Notes: generated by a model not told the origin, from the sequence alone. Positions 38,726 to 47,998 are shown, counted from the stretch's first letter. The stretch is 64,000 nt of DNA from Staphylococcus equorum (GCF_029024965.1 NZ_CP118982.1:1984001-2048000); one strand, 5' to 3'. Numbers and translations: made by a program.

Positions 38726-38870
38726 AATATAAAAGACAACAAAAATTCCAAGTGTTTATTTTAGAACATAAACAAACCATTTGTTATAAAAGCATTTGGT
38801 TCTTTTTTATGAGCAATTTCTTCATAATGCGACATTAGTACCGAATCTTCCAATTTTGAAAGGACATATC

Positions 38871-39344
38871 ATGATCAACAAAACCTTGAATTTCACTGGT
38901 TTAATTTTTATTATTTTACTTTTTTTATATACTTCTATTAATTACAATAGTTTGCCAGAGAAAGTACCTGTGCACTTTGATTTATATAGTAACCCAGATG
39001 CGTGGGGATACAAAAAAGAAATATTCCTTCTTCCAATAATAATTTTAGCTTTATGGATTTTCATGTATCTCTTATTTAAGTATTACGTAAAATTCGAAAA
39101 TTTTAAATCCACTTTTGAGAATAAAACAATATCCAAAGACGCTATAAATTTCAATAGAAGATTCATTACTATATTAAATTTCGAGTTATCCACGCTTCTA
39201 TCTTTCATGGGTATTAAAGACGTATATAACGCTACTGGCGGAAATATTGATATAGGTATATTTCAATTTGTCATCATTTTAGTAGTCATTTTTTCTACAA
39301 TTATTTTGCACCTCTACAAGTGCTACAAACACAAATATTTCTAA
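38871..39344 (+). CDS. DUF1648 membrane protein
   Basis: The 157-residue protein has the DUF1648 N-terminal motif YNSLPEKVPVHFDLYSNPDAWG split as NSLPEKVPVHFDL and SNPDAWGYK (about 25-47), followed by membrane helices at about 51-71, 100-120 and 133-152. DUF1648 occurs in SdpI-like immunity proteins and regulators; the SdpI domain itself is not evident. The ATG at 38871 has GAAAGGAC upstream, and 25 upstream residues are dropped. Confidence 0.75.
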   Translation: MINKTLNFTGLIFIILLFLYTSINYNSLPEKVPVHFDLYSNPDAWGYKKEIFLLPIIILALWIFMYLLFKYYVKFENFKSTFENKTISKDAINFNRRFITILNFELSTLLSFMGIKDVYNATGGNIDIGIFQFVIILVVIFSTIILHLYKCYKHKYF

Positions 39345-39365
39345 AGTTTACTACTTATAGTAGAA

Positions 39366-39410
39366 CACCACTTAAAAGAGTTATTCCTCGTCTTTTAAGT
39401 GGTGTTTATA
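39366..39410. terminator. Bidirectional terminator
   Basis: ACACCACTTAAAAGA pairs perfectly with TCTTTTAAGTGGTGT around an 11-base loop between convergent genes. Confidence 0.85.
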
Positions 39411-39413
39411 TTA

Positions 39414-39818
39414 TTATATAAACTCTTTCTGAAATGCTATGAGACATTGTTTTACAAAAATACAGTCTTTATCTTTAAAATAGATGGCTGCTTCATATTG
39501 GATAGGTAAATTATTTTTTAATGTTTTAACATTTTCTTTCATTAAATTTGTCTTGCCTCCATTAATCCTGATATCATCATTCAAACAGTCTGGCGCTGTG
39601 AGGACACTTCGACCTATATCCCAAGCACTAAGTAAATTATAGAATGTTTCTGTATCTAAACTTTCCAGAAAATTTAACCCTTCACTTTTCGTTTCAGGGT
39701 TTTTAATAAACAGTCCAATTATTTTATCTACACCGTTTCTTCGTTTATCATTTTTACTTGTTGTAGAAGCATTCGAGAGTATTACTTTATAGGTATTTAT
39801 GACATTATTTAAATCCAT
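39414..39818 (-). CDS. Hypothetical 134-residue protein
   Basis: I do not recognise this protein. It is soluble and predicted mostly helical, with NNVINTYKVILSNAS at the start, LSAWDIGRSVL and a C-terminal YEAAIYFKDKDCIFVKQC. The ATG has GAGAGG ten bases upstream. It is followed by a bidirectional terminator and is probably monocistronic. Confidence 0.55.
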   Translation of the reverse strand: MDLNNVINTYKVILSNASTTSKNDKRRNGVDKIIGLFIKNPETKSEGLNFLESLDTETFYNLLSAWDIGRSVLTAPDCLNDDIRINGGKTNLMKENVKTLKNNLPIQYEAAIYFKDKDCIFVKQCLIAFQKEFI

Positions 39819-39950
39819 AGTTATCCAACCTCTCTAAATATCTCATTTAAACTAACTTTACTATACCCATATAGCAAATACAAAAGTATCTGTTCACTAT
39901 TGTTATAAAGCATAAAGTTCTGCACATACTTTTAAAAAAACGCTTAATTT

Positions 39951-40835
39951 CTAAAATGATATATCAATTTCTTTTACGTAAACAGCATTGCCAGTTATTT
40001 CGATTTCGTTATTTTCTGCAACATTCACTATCATCTGGCCATCCTTATTCATTTCTTGTCCTTGTTCTACAATAAGATTGATAGGCATATCAGACTCTTT
40101 TTTTATATACTTGGCAAAATATGCCCCCATTACACCTGAAGCAGTGCCAGTAACCGGATCTTCTATTGTTCCTGAAAAAGTTGAAGAAAAATGACGACCA
40201 TGCATATCCGCTTCTTCATAATAACTTTCAAGGCAAAATGGATGTACCGATGCGTTTGGTATTTCATTTAAAATTGAAGAAAACACCTTATTATTTGGTT
40301 CCATTTTATTAAAAATATCAAGTGACTTTATAGGTATTAAAAGTGTCCATGCCCCAGTGCTACCGTACATTATGGGTAGCTCATCGTCAAAATCCACTTC
40401 TTCAATGCCAATTGCTTTTGCTAAATCATATGTAGATCCTTCAAATTTTTTAAATTGTGGTAATGCTTGTTTCATTGTTATATGTATTTCCTTTTGCTCA
40501 TTCTTTGTAATACGTATCGGTAAGACCCCTGCATTGGTTTCAATAGTTAGCTCTTTTTTATTTTCTAACCATCCGTTTGTCTTTAACGCATAAATGGTTG
40601 CCATTGTTGCGTGGCCACAAAGTTCCATCTCTTGTTTTGGTGAAAAATAGCGTATTCTAAGGTCTGCTCTATCAGATGCTATTGGAAAAGCTGTTTCATT
40701 AAACCCTACTTTAAAAGCAACGTCTTGCATCTCCGTTTCTGTTAGGTCATCTCCATTTAAAACAACTCCAGCAGGATTACCTTTATTTGGCTTTTTACTA
40801 AAAGCATCATAATGATACACTTTTATTGATTTCAT
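39951..40835 (-). CDS. PhzF-family isomerase
   Basis: The 294-residue protein belongs to the PhzF/YddE isomerase family (diaminopimelate-epimerase fold). Typical pieces are the N-terminal [20 protein letters not shown] split as [24 protein letters not shown] with the catalytic glutamate region (about 44-50), [18 protein letters not shown] split as [16 protein letters not shown], and [14 protein letters not shown] (about 228-241). The substrate is unknown. GGAGG stands before the ATG. Confidence 0.9.
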   Translation of the reverse strand: MKSIKVYHYDAFSKKPNKGNPAGVVLNGDDLTETEMQDVAFKVGFNETAFPIASDRADLRIRYFSPKQEMELCGHATMATIYALKTNGWLENKKELTIETNAGVLPIRITKNEQKEIHITMKQALPQFKKFEGSTYDLAKAIGIEEVDFDDELPIMYGSTGAWTLLIPIKSLDIFNKMEPNNKVFSSILNEIPNASVHPFCLESYYEEADMHGRHFSSTFSGTIEDPVTGTASGVMGAYFAKYIKKESDMPINLIVEQGQEMNKDGQMIVNVAENNEIEITGNAVYVKEIDISF

Positions 40836-40913
40836 CTATAATCCTCCATTTTTCTGTAACTTAATAGTTTTTATAAGCGTATCATGCCTCCAAAAAACTG
40901 AAAATCAGAAAAT

Positions 40914-40950
40914 GAAAAAACACTAGGTATCTATGTCTACCTAGCGTTTA
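40914..40950 (-). terminator. Terminator
   Basis: On the minus strand AAC-CTAGGTA pairs with TACCTAG-GTT and is followed by TTTTTT. It ends the 64-residue SOS-boxed gene upstream of phzF. Confidence 0.75.
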
Positions 40951-41025
40951 ACTTTATATCTATATTAATATTACTTAAAGCAATATTTTTTTAATCATTT
41001 TTAGATATTAATAGCATTAACTACA

Positions 41026-41220
41026 TTAAAAGAATGGAATTGTTTTACTCGCTTTCATAATATCTTTTGTAAAAAAGAATTGTCTACCTTCTCCAGTATA
41101 TGCAGGGTTCAATATCATATTCGCTTTAGCACTATATAACCATTCAGGATTAATGCCAGAATTTAGTATTTCTTGGAATTCTTGAAAATCTTTTTTCCAA
41201 TTTAAATTTGGCTCCATATT
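41026..41220 (-). CDS. Small gene under a LexA-type SOS box
   Basis: The 64-residue product is soluble and I do not recognise it (LNWKKDFQEFQEILNSG, then EWLYSAKANMILNPAY and GRQFFFTKDIMKAS). GAGGTGATAA precedes the ATG at 41220; a 56-residue upstream extension covers the promoter and is rejected. The promoter (TTTACA, 17 bases, TATTAT) has the LexA-like dyad GAACAAGTGTTC between its boxes. Promoter layout and upstream terminator match those of the YolD-like gene at 50649-51059. Confidence 0.65.
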   Translation of the reverse strand, partial: NMEPNLNWKKDFQEFQEILNSGINPEWLYSAKANMILNPAYTGEGRQFFFTKDIMKASKTIPFF

Positions 41221-41241
41221 TATCACCTCAAAGATATAATA

Positions 41242-41253
41242 GAACACTTGTTC
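41242..41253 (-). promoter_or_regulatory. LexA (SOS) box
   Basis: GAACAAGTGTTC is a perfect 12-bp dyad matching the Gram-positive core GAAC-N4-GTTC. It lies between the -35 TTTACA and the -10 TATTAT of the 64-residue gene. A terminator hairpin (AGAAG-AACTGTT...AACAGTT-CTTCT, 41270-41297) precedes it. Confidence 0.75.
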
Positions 41254-41420
41254 TTGTTTGTAAACAAAAAAAGAAGCAACTGTTAAAACAGTTAACTTCT
41301 CAAATGTCACACTTAGATTAGAAGAAAATAAATAGAGTATCAATTTCAAGCGTGGATACGTGAAGTCGAGCCAAACTTGTTTAAACAACTAGATTACCTT
41401 CTATTTATTTTTTTATTAAT

Positions 41421-41603
41421 CTATTTAGACTCCCTATTATGCTTTTTTTCATACAAGAAAGAAATAAAACTTCCAAAAAAGCCTAATAGTGCCATAATCA
41501 CACTACCAAGCAGTTGATCTTTTCCTGTGCCTATAAACATTAATAAGAAGATTAAAATCCCAATTAAGATGCTCATCCCAAGAGCCTTAACATATAATAA
41601 CAT
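41421..41603 (-). CDS. Small two-pass membrane protein
   Basis: The 60-residue protein has two membrane helices (about 6-25 and 31-50) and a basic tail YEKKHNRESK. The ATG has GTGAGGGA upstream. Unknown family. Confidence 0.6.
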   Translation of the reverse strand: MLLYVKALGMSILIGILIFLLMFIGTGKDQLLGSVIMALLGFFGSFISFLYEKKHNRESK

Positions 41604-41704
41604 TTATAATCCCTCACTAAATCTCCAAAATACTACACTAGACCATTCTATTATTTATATTTAGTATCGTAAACCGCCTTTTTACACTTTTCAGATATAA
41701 AAAT

Positions 41705-41737
41705 AAGGCTAACGCAACGTTGCGCTCGCCTTAAATT
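41705..41737 (-). terminator. Terminator-like hairpin
   Basis: AAGGC-CGCAACG pairs with CGTTGCG-GCCTT and is followed by T-rich DNA on the minus strand. Confidence 0.6.
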
Positions 41738-41782
41738 ATAATCTGTTAACTTTTTATTAATTAAATAAGAATGAGTAATTGA

Positions 41783-41998
41783 TCAAGTGTTGTGTGCATC
41801 ATCAATCTTTATAGAAGTAATCTTCGCTACATTTACATAGCTATCACAATCTTTTAGATAAAAGTAATTATATCTATGAATTCCTTTTTCAAATCTTTTA
41901 AGTGCTAATGCCTTATCAATTTTCCATATATTCTCCACATACTCACGATAAACATTACCATCGCTACATTCTATTATGAATACATATACATCACTCAT
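41783..41998 (-). CDS. Hypothetical 71-residue protein
   Basis: The protein is soluble, beginning with strands VYVFIIECSDG and VYREYVENIW, then a helix KALALKRFEKGI and strand VAKITSIKID. I do not recognise a family. TTAGGGTGA lies before the ATG. Confidence 0.55.
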   Translation of the reverse strand: MSDVYVFIIECSDGNVYREYVENIWKIDKALALKRFEKGIHRYNYFYLKDCDSYVNVAKITSIKIDDAHNT

Positions 41999-42166
41999 GT
42001 GTTGTCACCCTAATTAATATTTTATGGTTCTCATACGTTAACTCTATTATCCACCTAATGAGTTAGGGTTGCAACATAATGTGGAGTTATTTATATCAAG
42101 ATACTCTTGTGCATAATTTTGATTAACCGTTCCAATGATAAACAAACGTATTAATCATGAATTAAT

Positions 42167-42703
42167 TTATTGAACATAATGAGGACGTATAAACCACATT
42201 TCAGTTTCATAATCATGTACTACTCTGTGAGCTACTTCTGTTTTTTCAGCGCCACCGCCATCCCAATTTTGATCTAATGATTCAAATTTATCACTAGCGC
42301 CATTATAATTACCTTCCGTAACGATTGCTGTGTGACCTGCACCACTGCCAAATTCATCATTGAATACAACGATATCTCCAGCTTGTGCTTGGAAGCCCTC
42401 ATAATTTTTATATACCGTGGCTTCACCCTCAAAGTTATTTTTAGTTGGAATTTCTTTTGCATAGTCACCTTCTAATCCGTGACCATACAAATAATCCCAT
42501 TGCTCATTCACTAAATCAAAACATTGCCAGCCATATTCATCATCATAATCCCATCCCTTACCTTCTAACGTGTTCATATGACTTATGGATTCCTCTTGAG
42601 TTGCAGCCGTCGCAGCGGATGCAGTGTTTAAATGTGTAAATCCTAATATGCTTAAAACGCCTATAATAAAAAATGAAAAAATATATATGTATCGTTTAAT
42701 TAT
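42167..42703 (-). CDS. Secreted CHAP-domain peptidoglycan hydrolase without ordinary start codon
   Basis: CHAP domains cut peptide or amide bonds in peptidoglycan. Catalytic Cys61 (YGWQCFD) and His124 (GAGHTAIV) and the DQNWDGGG motif are present. The first in-frame ATG (42577) would omit a clear signal peptide: the frame continues upstream as [26 protein letters not shown] with cleavage near ASA-AT. An in-frame TAG lies just upstream, and between it and the signal there is no ATG, GTG or TTG; only ATA (42701) or ATT (42698) follow AAGGGA at proper spacing. The coordinates use ATA. It is either a rare start or an inactivated gene. Confidence 0.7.
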   Translation of the reverse strand: MIKRYIYIFSFFIIGVLSILGFTHLNTASAATAATQEESISHMNTLEGKGWDYDDEYGWQCFDLVNEQWDYLYGHGLEGDYAKEIPTKNNFEGEATVYKNYEGFQAQAGDIVVFNDEFGSGAGHTAIVTEGNYNGASDKFESLDQNWDGGGAEKTEVAHRVVHDYETEMWFIRPHYVQ

Positions 42704-42913
42704 AAATCGTCCCTTCTAAGTGTTATTTTACTAAATAAACTATACAAGCAATATTGTCATTGACTTGTAAGCTAAAGTGTAAAATAATTCAATCTTAGAA
42801 TAATATATCATGTGGTTTTTAATTGCCGATTACACTAATATTAATTCCATTTTAATTTTTTTGGTTAATCTGTAATATTCAAATTAATTTCATTATAAAG
42901 TTATCTCAATAAT

Positions 42914-42944
42914 CAAAAAAAGACACCTTAATTAAGGCGTCTCA
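42914..42944 (-). terminator. Terminator of kinase-like gene region
   Basis: On the minus strand AGAC-CCTTAATTAAGG-GTCT forms a stem followed by seven T residues. Confidence 0.75.
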
Positions 42945-42954
42945 AAGAATCCAA

Positions 42955-43075
42955 ATTTGCCAACGTTTTTTGTACATACTTTGAGCAATCACAGAAACTG
43001 CCTGTAGTCTTCGGCTAATACTTCATCAACTAGGAAGGCGTCAGACCAAGCCTCTACGATTTCTGTAACAGTTTA
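42955..43075 (-). repeat. GC-rich extragenic repeat, copy 2
   Basis: Read on the minus strand it contains GCCTTCCT, TAGCCGAAGACTACAGG (43017-43001) and GTATGTAC in the same order as the copy at 24950-25040, with diverged sequence between. No gene is encoded. Confidence 0.6.
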
Positions 43076-43101
43076 AAAACAATCCATAGTAATTTTTAGA
43101 T

Positions 43102-43620
43102 TTAAAAGTCGTTCTTTTCCACATTCATTCTAAATTGTTCAATTTCTTTAATGTTGGTTAAAACAAATACTTTTTTATCGTTTTTATTTGCCTTAATTTT
43201 TTGTAATAAATATGGTTTTCTGTGCTTAGGAAAATTCCAAATATATTTTAAAAATGTGAGATTGATCCTTTCTTTACAATCTTTGCCCATATCAATTCTA
43301 GTCTTACCAATATTTTTAAACAATCTCTTAAAAACTCTATAAAAACAAATTTTTCTTGGCAAATCTAAAAGTATCACACTATCTGCAGCATTTAATCTTT
43401 CATCTAAGATACCAGTATAACTTCCATCAATAATCCATTTCTTTTTTTGCAATAATGTTTTTTGAATTTCTTTTTGTTCTTCAGAACTTGTCATAACCCA
43501 ATTAGGTTTCCAAAATAATACGTCTAAATGAAAAACAGGTATATTTAAAGTATGACCTAGTTGTCTTGATAACGTTGATTTTCCAGAACCCGAAGACCCG
43601 ATAACCATTATTTTCTCCAT
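43102..43620 (-). CDS. P-loop kinase-like protein (topology modulation/FlaR type)
   Basis: The 172-residue protein has a Walker A GSSGSGKST (8-16) at the N-terminus, HLDVLFWKPNW (about 31-41), IIDGSYTGILDER (about 63-75) and LLDLPR, the pattern of small adenylate-kinase-like proteins annotated as DNA topology modulation protein. Real activity is probably nucleotide or small-molecule phosphorylation. The stop is followed by the extragenic repeat and a terminator. Confidence 0.8.
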   Translation of the reverse strand: MEKIMVIGSSGSGKSTLSRQLGHTLNIPVFHLDVLFWKPNWVMTSSEEQKEIQKTLLQKKKWIIDGSYTGILDERLNAADSVILLDLPRKICFYRVFKRLFKNIGKTRIDMGKDCKERINLTFLKYIWNFPKHRKPYLLQKIKANKNDKKVFVLTNIKEIEQFRMNVEKNDF

Positions 43621-44136
43621 ATATTTACCACCAATCTATTTAAATGAGTTTCATTCACTATACAATAATTTGATTGCTTTCATTCTTAGCAGTTACTTAT
43701 ATTCATTACAGTATAATTCATGTAGTTTATTGATTAAATCATATGTAAAACGCTCAACTCTTTATATTTAACATTACCACTGATACTTAAGAAAATAATA
43801 TTAAAATAGATTCATTTACTAAACATGCTACATGTTCAGTAGGAATAACGAATATCAATGTTTAAATTCATACATTTAAAAATGAACCTATTGACCAAGA
43901 AAAAATTAGAAACTTATAGAAAAGTAACTAAATAGCATGAATAGACTGGTATACTTAATAGTGATAGCACTATCAACTGACAAATATTATTCTAATAATC
44001 AATTAGTCCAGATACTGGGTTATTCAATAACAATTCAGTCCATTATAAAATAAATGAATTATTCATCAGGTATTTAATTTACCCTATTATTGTTAGAATT
44101 ATGTAGAACGTTGTTTTTTAAAAGAGGAGAATATTT
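43621..44136. other. Intergenic stretch, possible degraded coding DNA
   Basis: No intact gene is visible. On the plus strand two short in-frame pieces (TKHATCSVGITNINV near 43820 and HTFKNEPIDQEKIRNL near 43870) are separated by a stop and look like a worn-out protein gene, but I cannot name the family. Confidence 0.3.
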
Positions 44137-44448
44137 ATGAATTTAAACGAATTTCAAGCACATATAGAAGATAAATTACCAGCGTTAGATAGCTTTTACG
44201 ACAAAGCTATCAACTATCAACTAGAAAAGGATAAAAGACGTCCACCGAAAAAGCGCTGGTCAGAGGCAAAAATAGAAAGAGCAGCAAATGCGATGTATAA
44301 AGATTTGATGAAAGGTATATATGAAAAAATTAAATCTTTAGTTGAAGAAAGAGAAAAGAAACCGAATGATGTATGGATTGATTATTTAGAAAAATATGAG
44401 CTGTACGAACAAATAAACGAATCATTATACGAAATAGAGTTTGATTAA
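44137..44448 (+). CDS. Hypothetical 103-residue protein
   Basis: The protein is soluble, helical and rich in Lys and Glu, with a basic stretch KDKRRPPKKRWSEAK (about 31-45) that could bind nucleic acid and a C-terminal acidic end. The ATG has AAAGAGGAG upstream. I do not recognise the family. Confidence 0.6.
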   Translation: MNLNEFQAHIEDKLPALDSFYDKAINYQLEKDKRRPPKKRWSEAKIERAANAMYKDLMKGIYEKIKSLVEEREKKPNDVWIDYLEKYELYEQINESLYEIEFD

Positions 44449-44548
44449 ACAATCACAGGTTAACCTCGTAACCCCTGTATATTTCCATCTTTCACTAGTA
44501 TAAATTAACATTATTCTATTTCTGTTTTTTAAATATCATAACAAGTAG

Positions 44549-44584
44549 TAGAGGCTGGGACATATCACATGTCTCAGCCTCTTT
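44549..44584 (+). terminator. Terminator
   Basis: AGAGGCTG-GACAT pairs with ATGTC-CAGCCTCT around ATCAC and ends in TTT. GAGGCTGGGACAT is a common staphylococcal terminator sequence. Confidence 0.8.
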
Positions 44585-44613
44585 GCGCAATGTTCATTCC
44601 CTATTAACTTTAT

Positions 44614-45339
44614 TTAAGCCCCTTTATTAAATTTAATGACTGTGTAAATAAATATTGGAATTAAAATAATAAATTCTAATGTTCCTATAATGAAAATAAA
44701 CACTTCAATATTAGCACTAACTATTTCATTACTTAAGATTAGAAAATCCCATAAACAGTGATATATAATAAGTGGTATAAAGCTCTTTAAATTTATTGAG
44801 AGGCAAGCATACACTATTCCACCTAAAAATACCCCAATCATTTGGTTTATCACTTCACCTATTGATGATCCGCCAAAAATATTAACTGCGTGAAATAAGG
44901 AAAATAATATCGCACTAACTAAAATAGCTGTTACTATTCCGCCCTTTTGTAAAAATGTTTCCAACACTATACCTCTAAATACTACTTCTTCACTAACACC
45001 AACTAAAAGTGTTGTTACTAATATTAAAGAAACCATTGGTATTTTGCCGGTAAAATCTCCATTTATAAAAAATACAACCAATGTAATTATGATTAGAATA
45101 ATAAGAGGTAAAAACCAAAAAGAAAGCCGTATGTTAAATAATTTTTGTGTTGAGAAAAGTTTTTTATACATAAATATGGAAAGCATACTCATAATAATTT
45201 CAAAGTAAATCAATACTTTAACCATTTCCGAATTCTCATAATTATAGCCAAAAATATAATGCATTGTTGACATAGCTAATGCCATAATTAACGTAATAAT
45301 CAATACAAAAACTAAAGCTTTCTTTCTTTTATTTTTCAT
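44614..45339 (-). CDS. CPBP (CAAX/Abi) family intramembrane metalloprotease
   Basis: The 241-residue protein has about seven membrane helices and the three protease motifs: EEVVFRG (about 117-123), FSLFHA (about 146-151) and a C-terminal IIYHCLWDF (about 192-200) region. Relatives process prenylated or other membrane proteins and include bacteriocin immunity proteins. GAGTGG precedes the ATG. It follows the DUF418 gene by 41 bases and may share its transcript. Confidence 0.85.
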   Translation of the reverse strand: MKNKRKKALVFVLIITLIMALAMSTMHYIFGYNYENSEMVKVLIYFEIIMSMLSIFMYKKLFSTQKLFNIRLSFWFLPLIILIIITLVVFFINGDFTGKIPMVSLILVTTLLVGVSEEVVFRGIVLETFLQKGGIVTAILVSAILFSLFHAVNIFGGSSIGEVINQMIGVFLGGIVYACLSINLKSFIPLIIYHCLWDFLILSNEIVSANIEVFIFIIGTLEFIILIPIFIYTVIKFNKGA

Positions 45340-45380
45340 CTTATTCCACTCTCTCGTTAGTGTAATTTTAAAAACTCAAC

Positions 45381-46406
45381 CTATTTTTTTATCAAGCTAA
45401 ACCATTTCCAATAAGTTCCCATTCTCCATATATATTCCAATGGGCCATATTTAAAGTATTTCAGCCAAATACTTGTGAATAACAATTGTAAAATATAGAT
45501 TGCAATACAGATCCATAAAGTATCCATATAATCTACTTGATCACTATCCACACATAATATAACCAGCCAAATTAATAAAGTTTGTCCTACATAATTTGTA
45601 AGCGCCATTCTTCCATATAATCGTAATGGGCTTAAGATTTTAGCAAAGCTTCGTACTTTTATAATTAATAATAATAGAGAGACATAAAATAACGCTATAA
45701 ATGGACTAGTAACAACGATTAATTGATCATACAAATCTTTATTTTGAATATATTTATTAATCAATTCATTGTTCGAACTATCTTCTAAAAATTTATATGT
45801 AGGAAATACATATGACTTATTTAGCAAAATCCAACTTAATGCAGACATCACACCTGAAGCACTTACTATTACAATTAACACTTTAGTCTTAATATTCTCA
45901 AAAATATTAAATTGACCAGCTGCCAGTCCTAATATGAAATATGGTATCGGTAATATTGTTTTACTACCTATATATAAACAAATAGCCAATAATATTAAGC
46001 CAATGGCTAAATTGATAGACCTTTTAAAATAAAAACAAGGCAATAAGATCAAGCCAATGATTGAATATAATAGTAACGCTTCTCCTGGTTGAAGCATTTG
46101 ATGCAATATACCGAAACACGCTAAGATTACTAACCTTCTTATAAATACGATATTACTATTTAATTGTTTTGCTTTAGCATTGCGAATAAATATATAAAAT
46201 CCGACTCCAAATAAAAATGTAAATATTGTAAAAAATTTACTTTCAACAAAAAAATCAATGAACTTTAAATAACTAGCCTGATCGTAGTTACTTGGTGCTG
46301 GCAAGACAAATATTGAAATTATATTAGTTAGAATTATTCCTAGTAAGGCAAAGCCTCTCATATAATCTAATTCTGAAATTCTATTGTATTTTACGCTCTC
46401 GTTCAT
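45381..46406 (-). CDS. DUF418 (YeiB-like) membrane protein
   Basis: The 341-residue protein starts with the family motif RISELDYMRGFALLGIILTN split as RISELDYMRGFALLGI, has about nine membrane helices and ends with the DUF418 region (GRMALTNYVGQTLL, LWLKYFKYGPLEYIWRMGTY). DUF418 proteins resemble acyltransferase-type membrane proteins; function is undetermined. AGGAGG precedes the ATG. Confidence 0.85.
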   Translation of the reverse strand: MNESVKYNRISELDYMRGFALLGIILTNIISIFVLPAPSNYDQASYLKFIDFFVESKFFTIFTFLFGVGFYIFIRNAKAKQLNSNIVFIRRLVILACFGILHQMLQPGEALLLYSIIGLILLPCFYFKRSINLAIGLILLAICLYIGSKTILPIPYFILGLAAGQFNIFENIKTKVLIVIVSASGVMSALSWILLNKSYVFPTYKFLEDSSNNELINKYIQNKDLYDQLIVVTSPFIALFYVSLLLLIIKVRSFAKILSPLRLYGRMALTNYVGQTLLIWLVILCVDSDQVDYMDTLWICIAIYILQLLFTSIWLKYFKYGPLEYIWRMGTYWKWFSLIKK

Positions 46407-46623
46407 ATTATCCTCCTAAATTAAATATCTTTTTTTAAAGTTGACTTTCATTAAGCCAAAGATAATTTTAACAAAGGCGGGTATTAATACAACTTACATT
46501 ATTGTCACACTTCATTTCATTAAATTTAAAAACACACCGCTTCTTACAACAAAAAGATTATTTTGTATACGGCACCGTACTTCAACAAGCTTATATTCGA
46601 CAATACTAAATCAACACAAACTA

Positions 46624-46795
46624 AAAAGACTAAGCCACAATGGCTTAGCCTTATAATCTAACGTCTGCGGGAGTTAATTACTTCATTTAATACCGCTATA
46701 GGTGTTGCTAAATCATGACTCACATTGTATTTCTAGCTGTGTCTAAAATATAAAAATCACAAAAACAACGTAAGTCGTTGCACTTTGTACATATT
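46624..46795 (-). repeat. Older, degenerate copy of the ssrA 3' end and island-end DNA
   Basis: The hairpin AAG-CTAAGCC-ACAAT-GGCTTAG-CTT (46626-46652) and CGTCTGCGGGAGTT (46662-46675) resemble the tmRNA terminator and 3' end copied at 47999-48053. Similarity continues into the adjoining island end, for instance CAAAAACAACGTAA here and CAAAAACAACATAA at about 48148. It is best read as the attachment site of an earlier, related island. Confidence 0.6.
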
Positions 46796-46822
46796 CATTT
46801 TCATACTTGTGTTAGGTAATTA

Positions 46823-47044
46823 TTAAAAAGTGACATTACCTTCAAATTTAAGTACAGTTTCTATTTTAACAACATGATTTAAATTAATTACTTTATTTTT
46901 TGGTTTTGTCACAAACAATAAATTCTCGGATGATTTATCAACATCAATTTCTTTAGCACGTTCTAATTTACCAGTTACCAATAATAAATCTATACTCACA
47001 ACGTTTTCTTCTTTCAATAAATCAGTTACTATATTTATATTCAT
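46823..47044 (-). CDS. Hypothetical 73-residue protein
   Basis: The small soluble protein is mainly beta (VVSIDLLLVTGKLERA, NLLFVTKPKNKVINL, VVKIETVLKFEG). GAAAAGGAG is before the ATG at 47044; the 14-residue upstream extension is unsupported. It lies between the two ssrA-end copies and so may belong to a former island. Confidence 0.55.
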   Translation of the reverse strand: MNINIVTDLLKEENVVSIDLLLVTGKLERAKEIDVDKSSENLLFVTKPKNKVINLNHVVKIETVLKFEGNVTF

Positions 47045-47326
47045 TTTATAAATCTCCTTTTCTTCATTACCTTCATTATACATCAAAATGTAATTTTTTA
47101 CTTGATAATCAAAATTTATTATTAATTATACAATTTAATTGTTATATAATCGTATAACAATTAATGGTTTTTATAGTAATTAAGGGTATCTAATTGCAAC
47201 ATAATTTAAAACTGCCCCACTAGACTTATAAAGATACTTAACTTAATCTTAACAATTTAGTTTCACTATTCATTTTTAAGTATAGTACAATTAAGTTATA
47301 TAATTATTTTTTAGGGGGATGCATAA

Positions 47327-47917
47327 ATGAAGAAGTTATTGTTTTTATTTCTAGCAAGCTTTTTAGTATTGGCTGCATGTGGGAATGAAGAAGAAAGTAA
47401 GTTAGACGACACAAAAGAAACTAAATCTGAAGATAAAGAAAGTAAGAAAGATGATAAGGATTCAGATAAAGGGTCAGATGAAGAAAAAGATAAGTCAGAT
47501 GAAAAACAAAAATCAGACGACAAATCATCTGAAGAAGTAGCAACACAAGATGAAAGTACTGAAGAAGCTCAACCTCAAGAACAAGTGAATACACAAGAAC
47601 AACAATCTACACAACAGCCGGCCCAATCACAACAACAAACACAACAAGCGCCTGTTCAGTCTCAAGAACAATCACAACAAACTCCTGCTCAGTCACAAGA
47701 ACAAGCTCCTATGGCTAATGAACAACCGACACAAGAGCAACAAAGAAGAGAAATTGATTTAAATAGATTACCAAATGGCGATTTCTCTACTGAAGGCATG
47801 TCCAAAGATGCTCAAATGCAAATAGAAGAATTAACTAGACAAAAAGATTTTGAAGGTTTACCACAAAAAGAGTACAACGATCAAGTATCTGCAATTATGA
47901 ATAGTGAAATGAATTAA
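47327..47917 (+). CDS. Low-complexity lipoprotein, copy 2 of 3
   Basis: The 196-residue precursor has the lipobox VLAAC (Cys18), a long Lys/Asp/Glu/Ser-rich stretch (about 20-70) and a Gln/Pro-rich stretch with repeated QSQEQ and AQSQ units (about 75-130), then a small helical C-terminus (RREIDLNRLPNGDFS). It lacks the CTVGGC motif of the other two copies. AGGGGGAT precedes the ATG and TATAGTACAATTAAGTTA lies about 30-45 bases upstream, nearly identical to the copy at 49981. Confidence 0.75.
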   Translation: MKKLLFLFLASFLVLAACGNEEESKLDDTKETKSEDKESKKDDKDSDKGSDEEKDKSDEKQKSDDKSSEEVATQDESTEEAQPQEQVNTQEQQSTQQPAQSQQQTQQAPVQSQEQSQQTPAQSQEQAPMANEQPTQEQQRREIDLNRLPNGDFSTEGMSKDAQMQIEELTRQKDFEGLPQKEYNDQVSAIMNSEMN

Positions 47918-47923
47918 TTTTAC

Positions 47924-47950
47924 GATGCATTTGGCAAATGCATCTTTTTA
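47924..47950 (+). terminator. Terminator of lipoprotein gene
   Basis: GATGCATTTG and CAAATGCATC form a perfect stem followed by TTTTTA. Confidence 0.8.
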
Positions 47951-47998
47951 TTTAAAATCAATGAGTTAATTCAACTTATAATTAATACTCATAAACAA

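Noticed and set aside
41221-41388. 56-residue N-terminal extension of the SOS-boxed small gene.
   Set aside because: It would read through the promoter, LexA box and a terminator hairpin.
42274-42468. Open frame overlapping the CHAP gene in another frame.
   Set aside because: It is a shadow of the CHAP coding sequence, which has clear catalytic motifs.
46441-46656. Open frame of 71 codons on the plus strand.
   Set aside because: No ribosome binding site, odd composition, and it runs through the degenerate ssrA-end hairpin.
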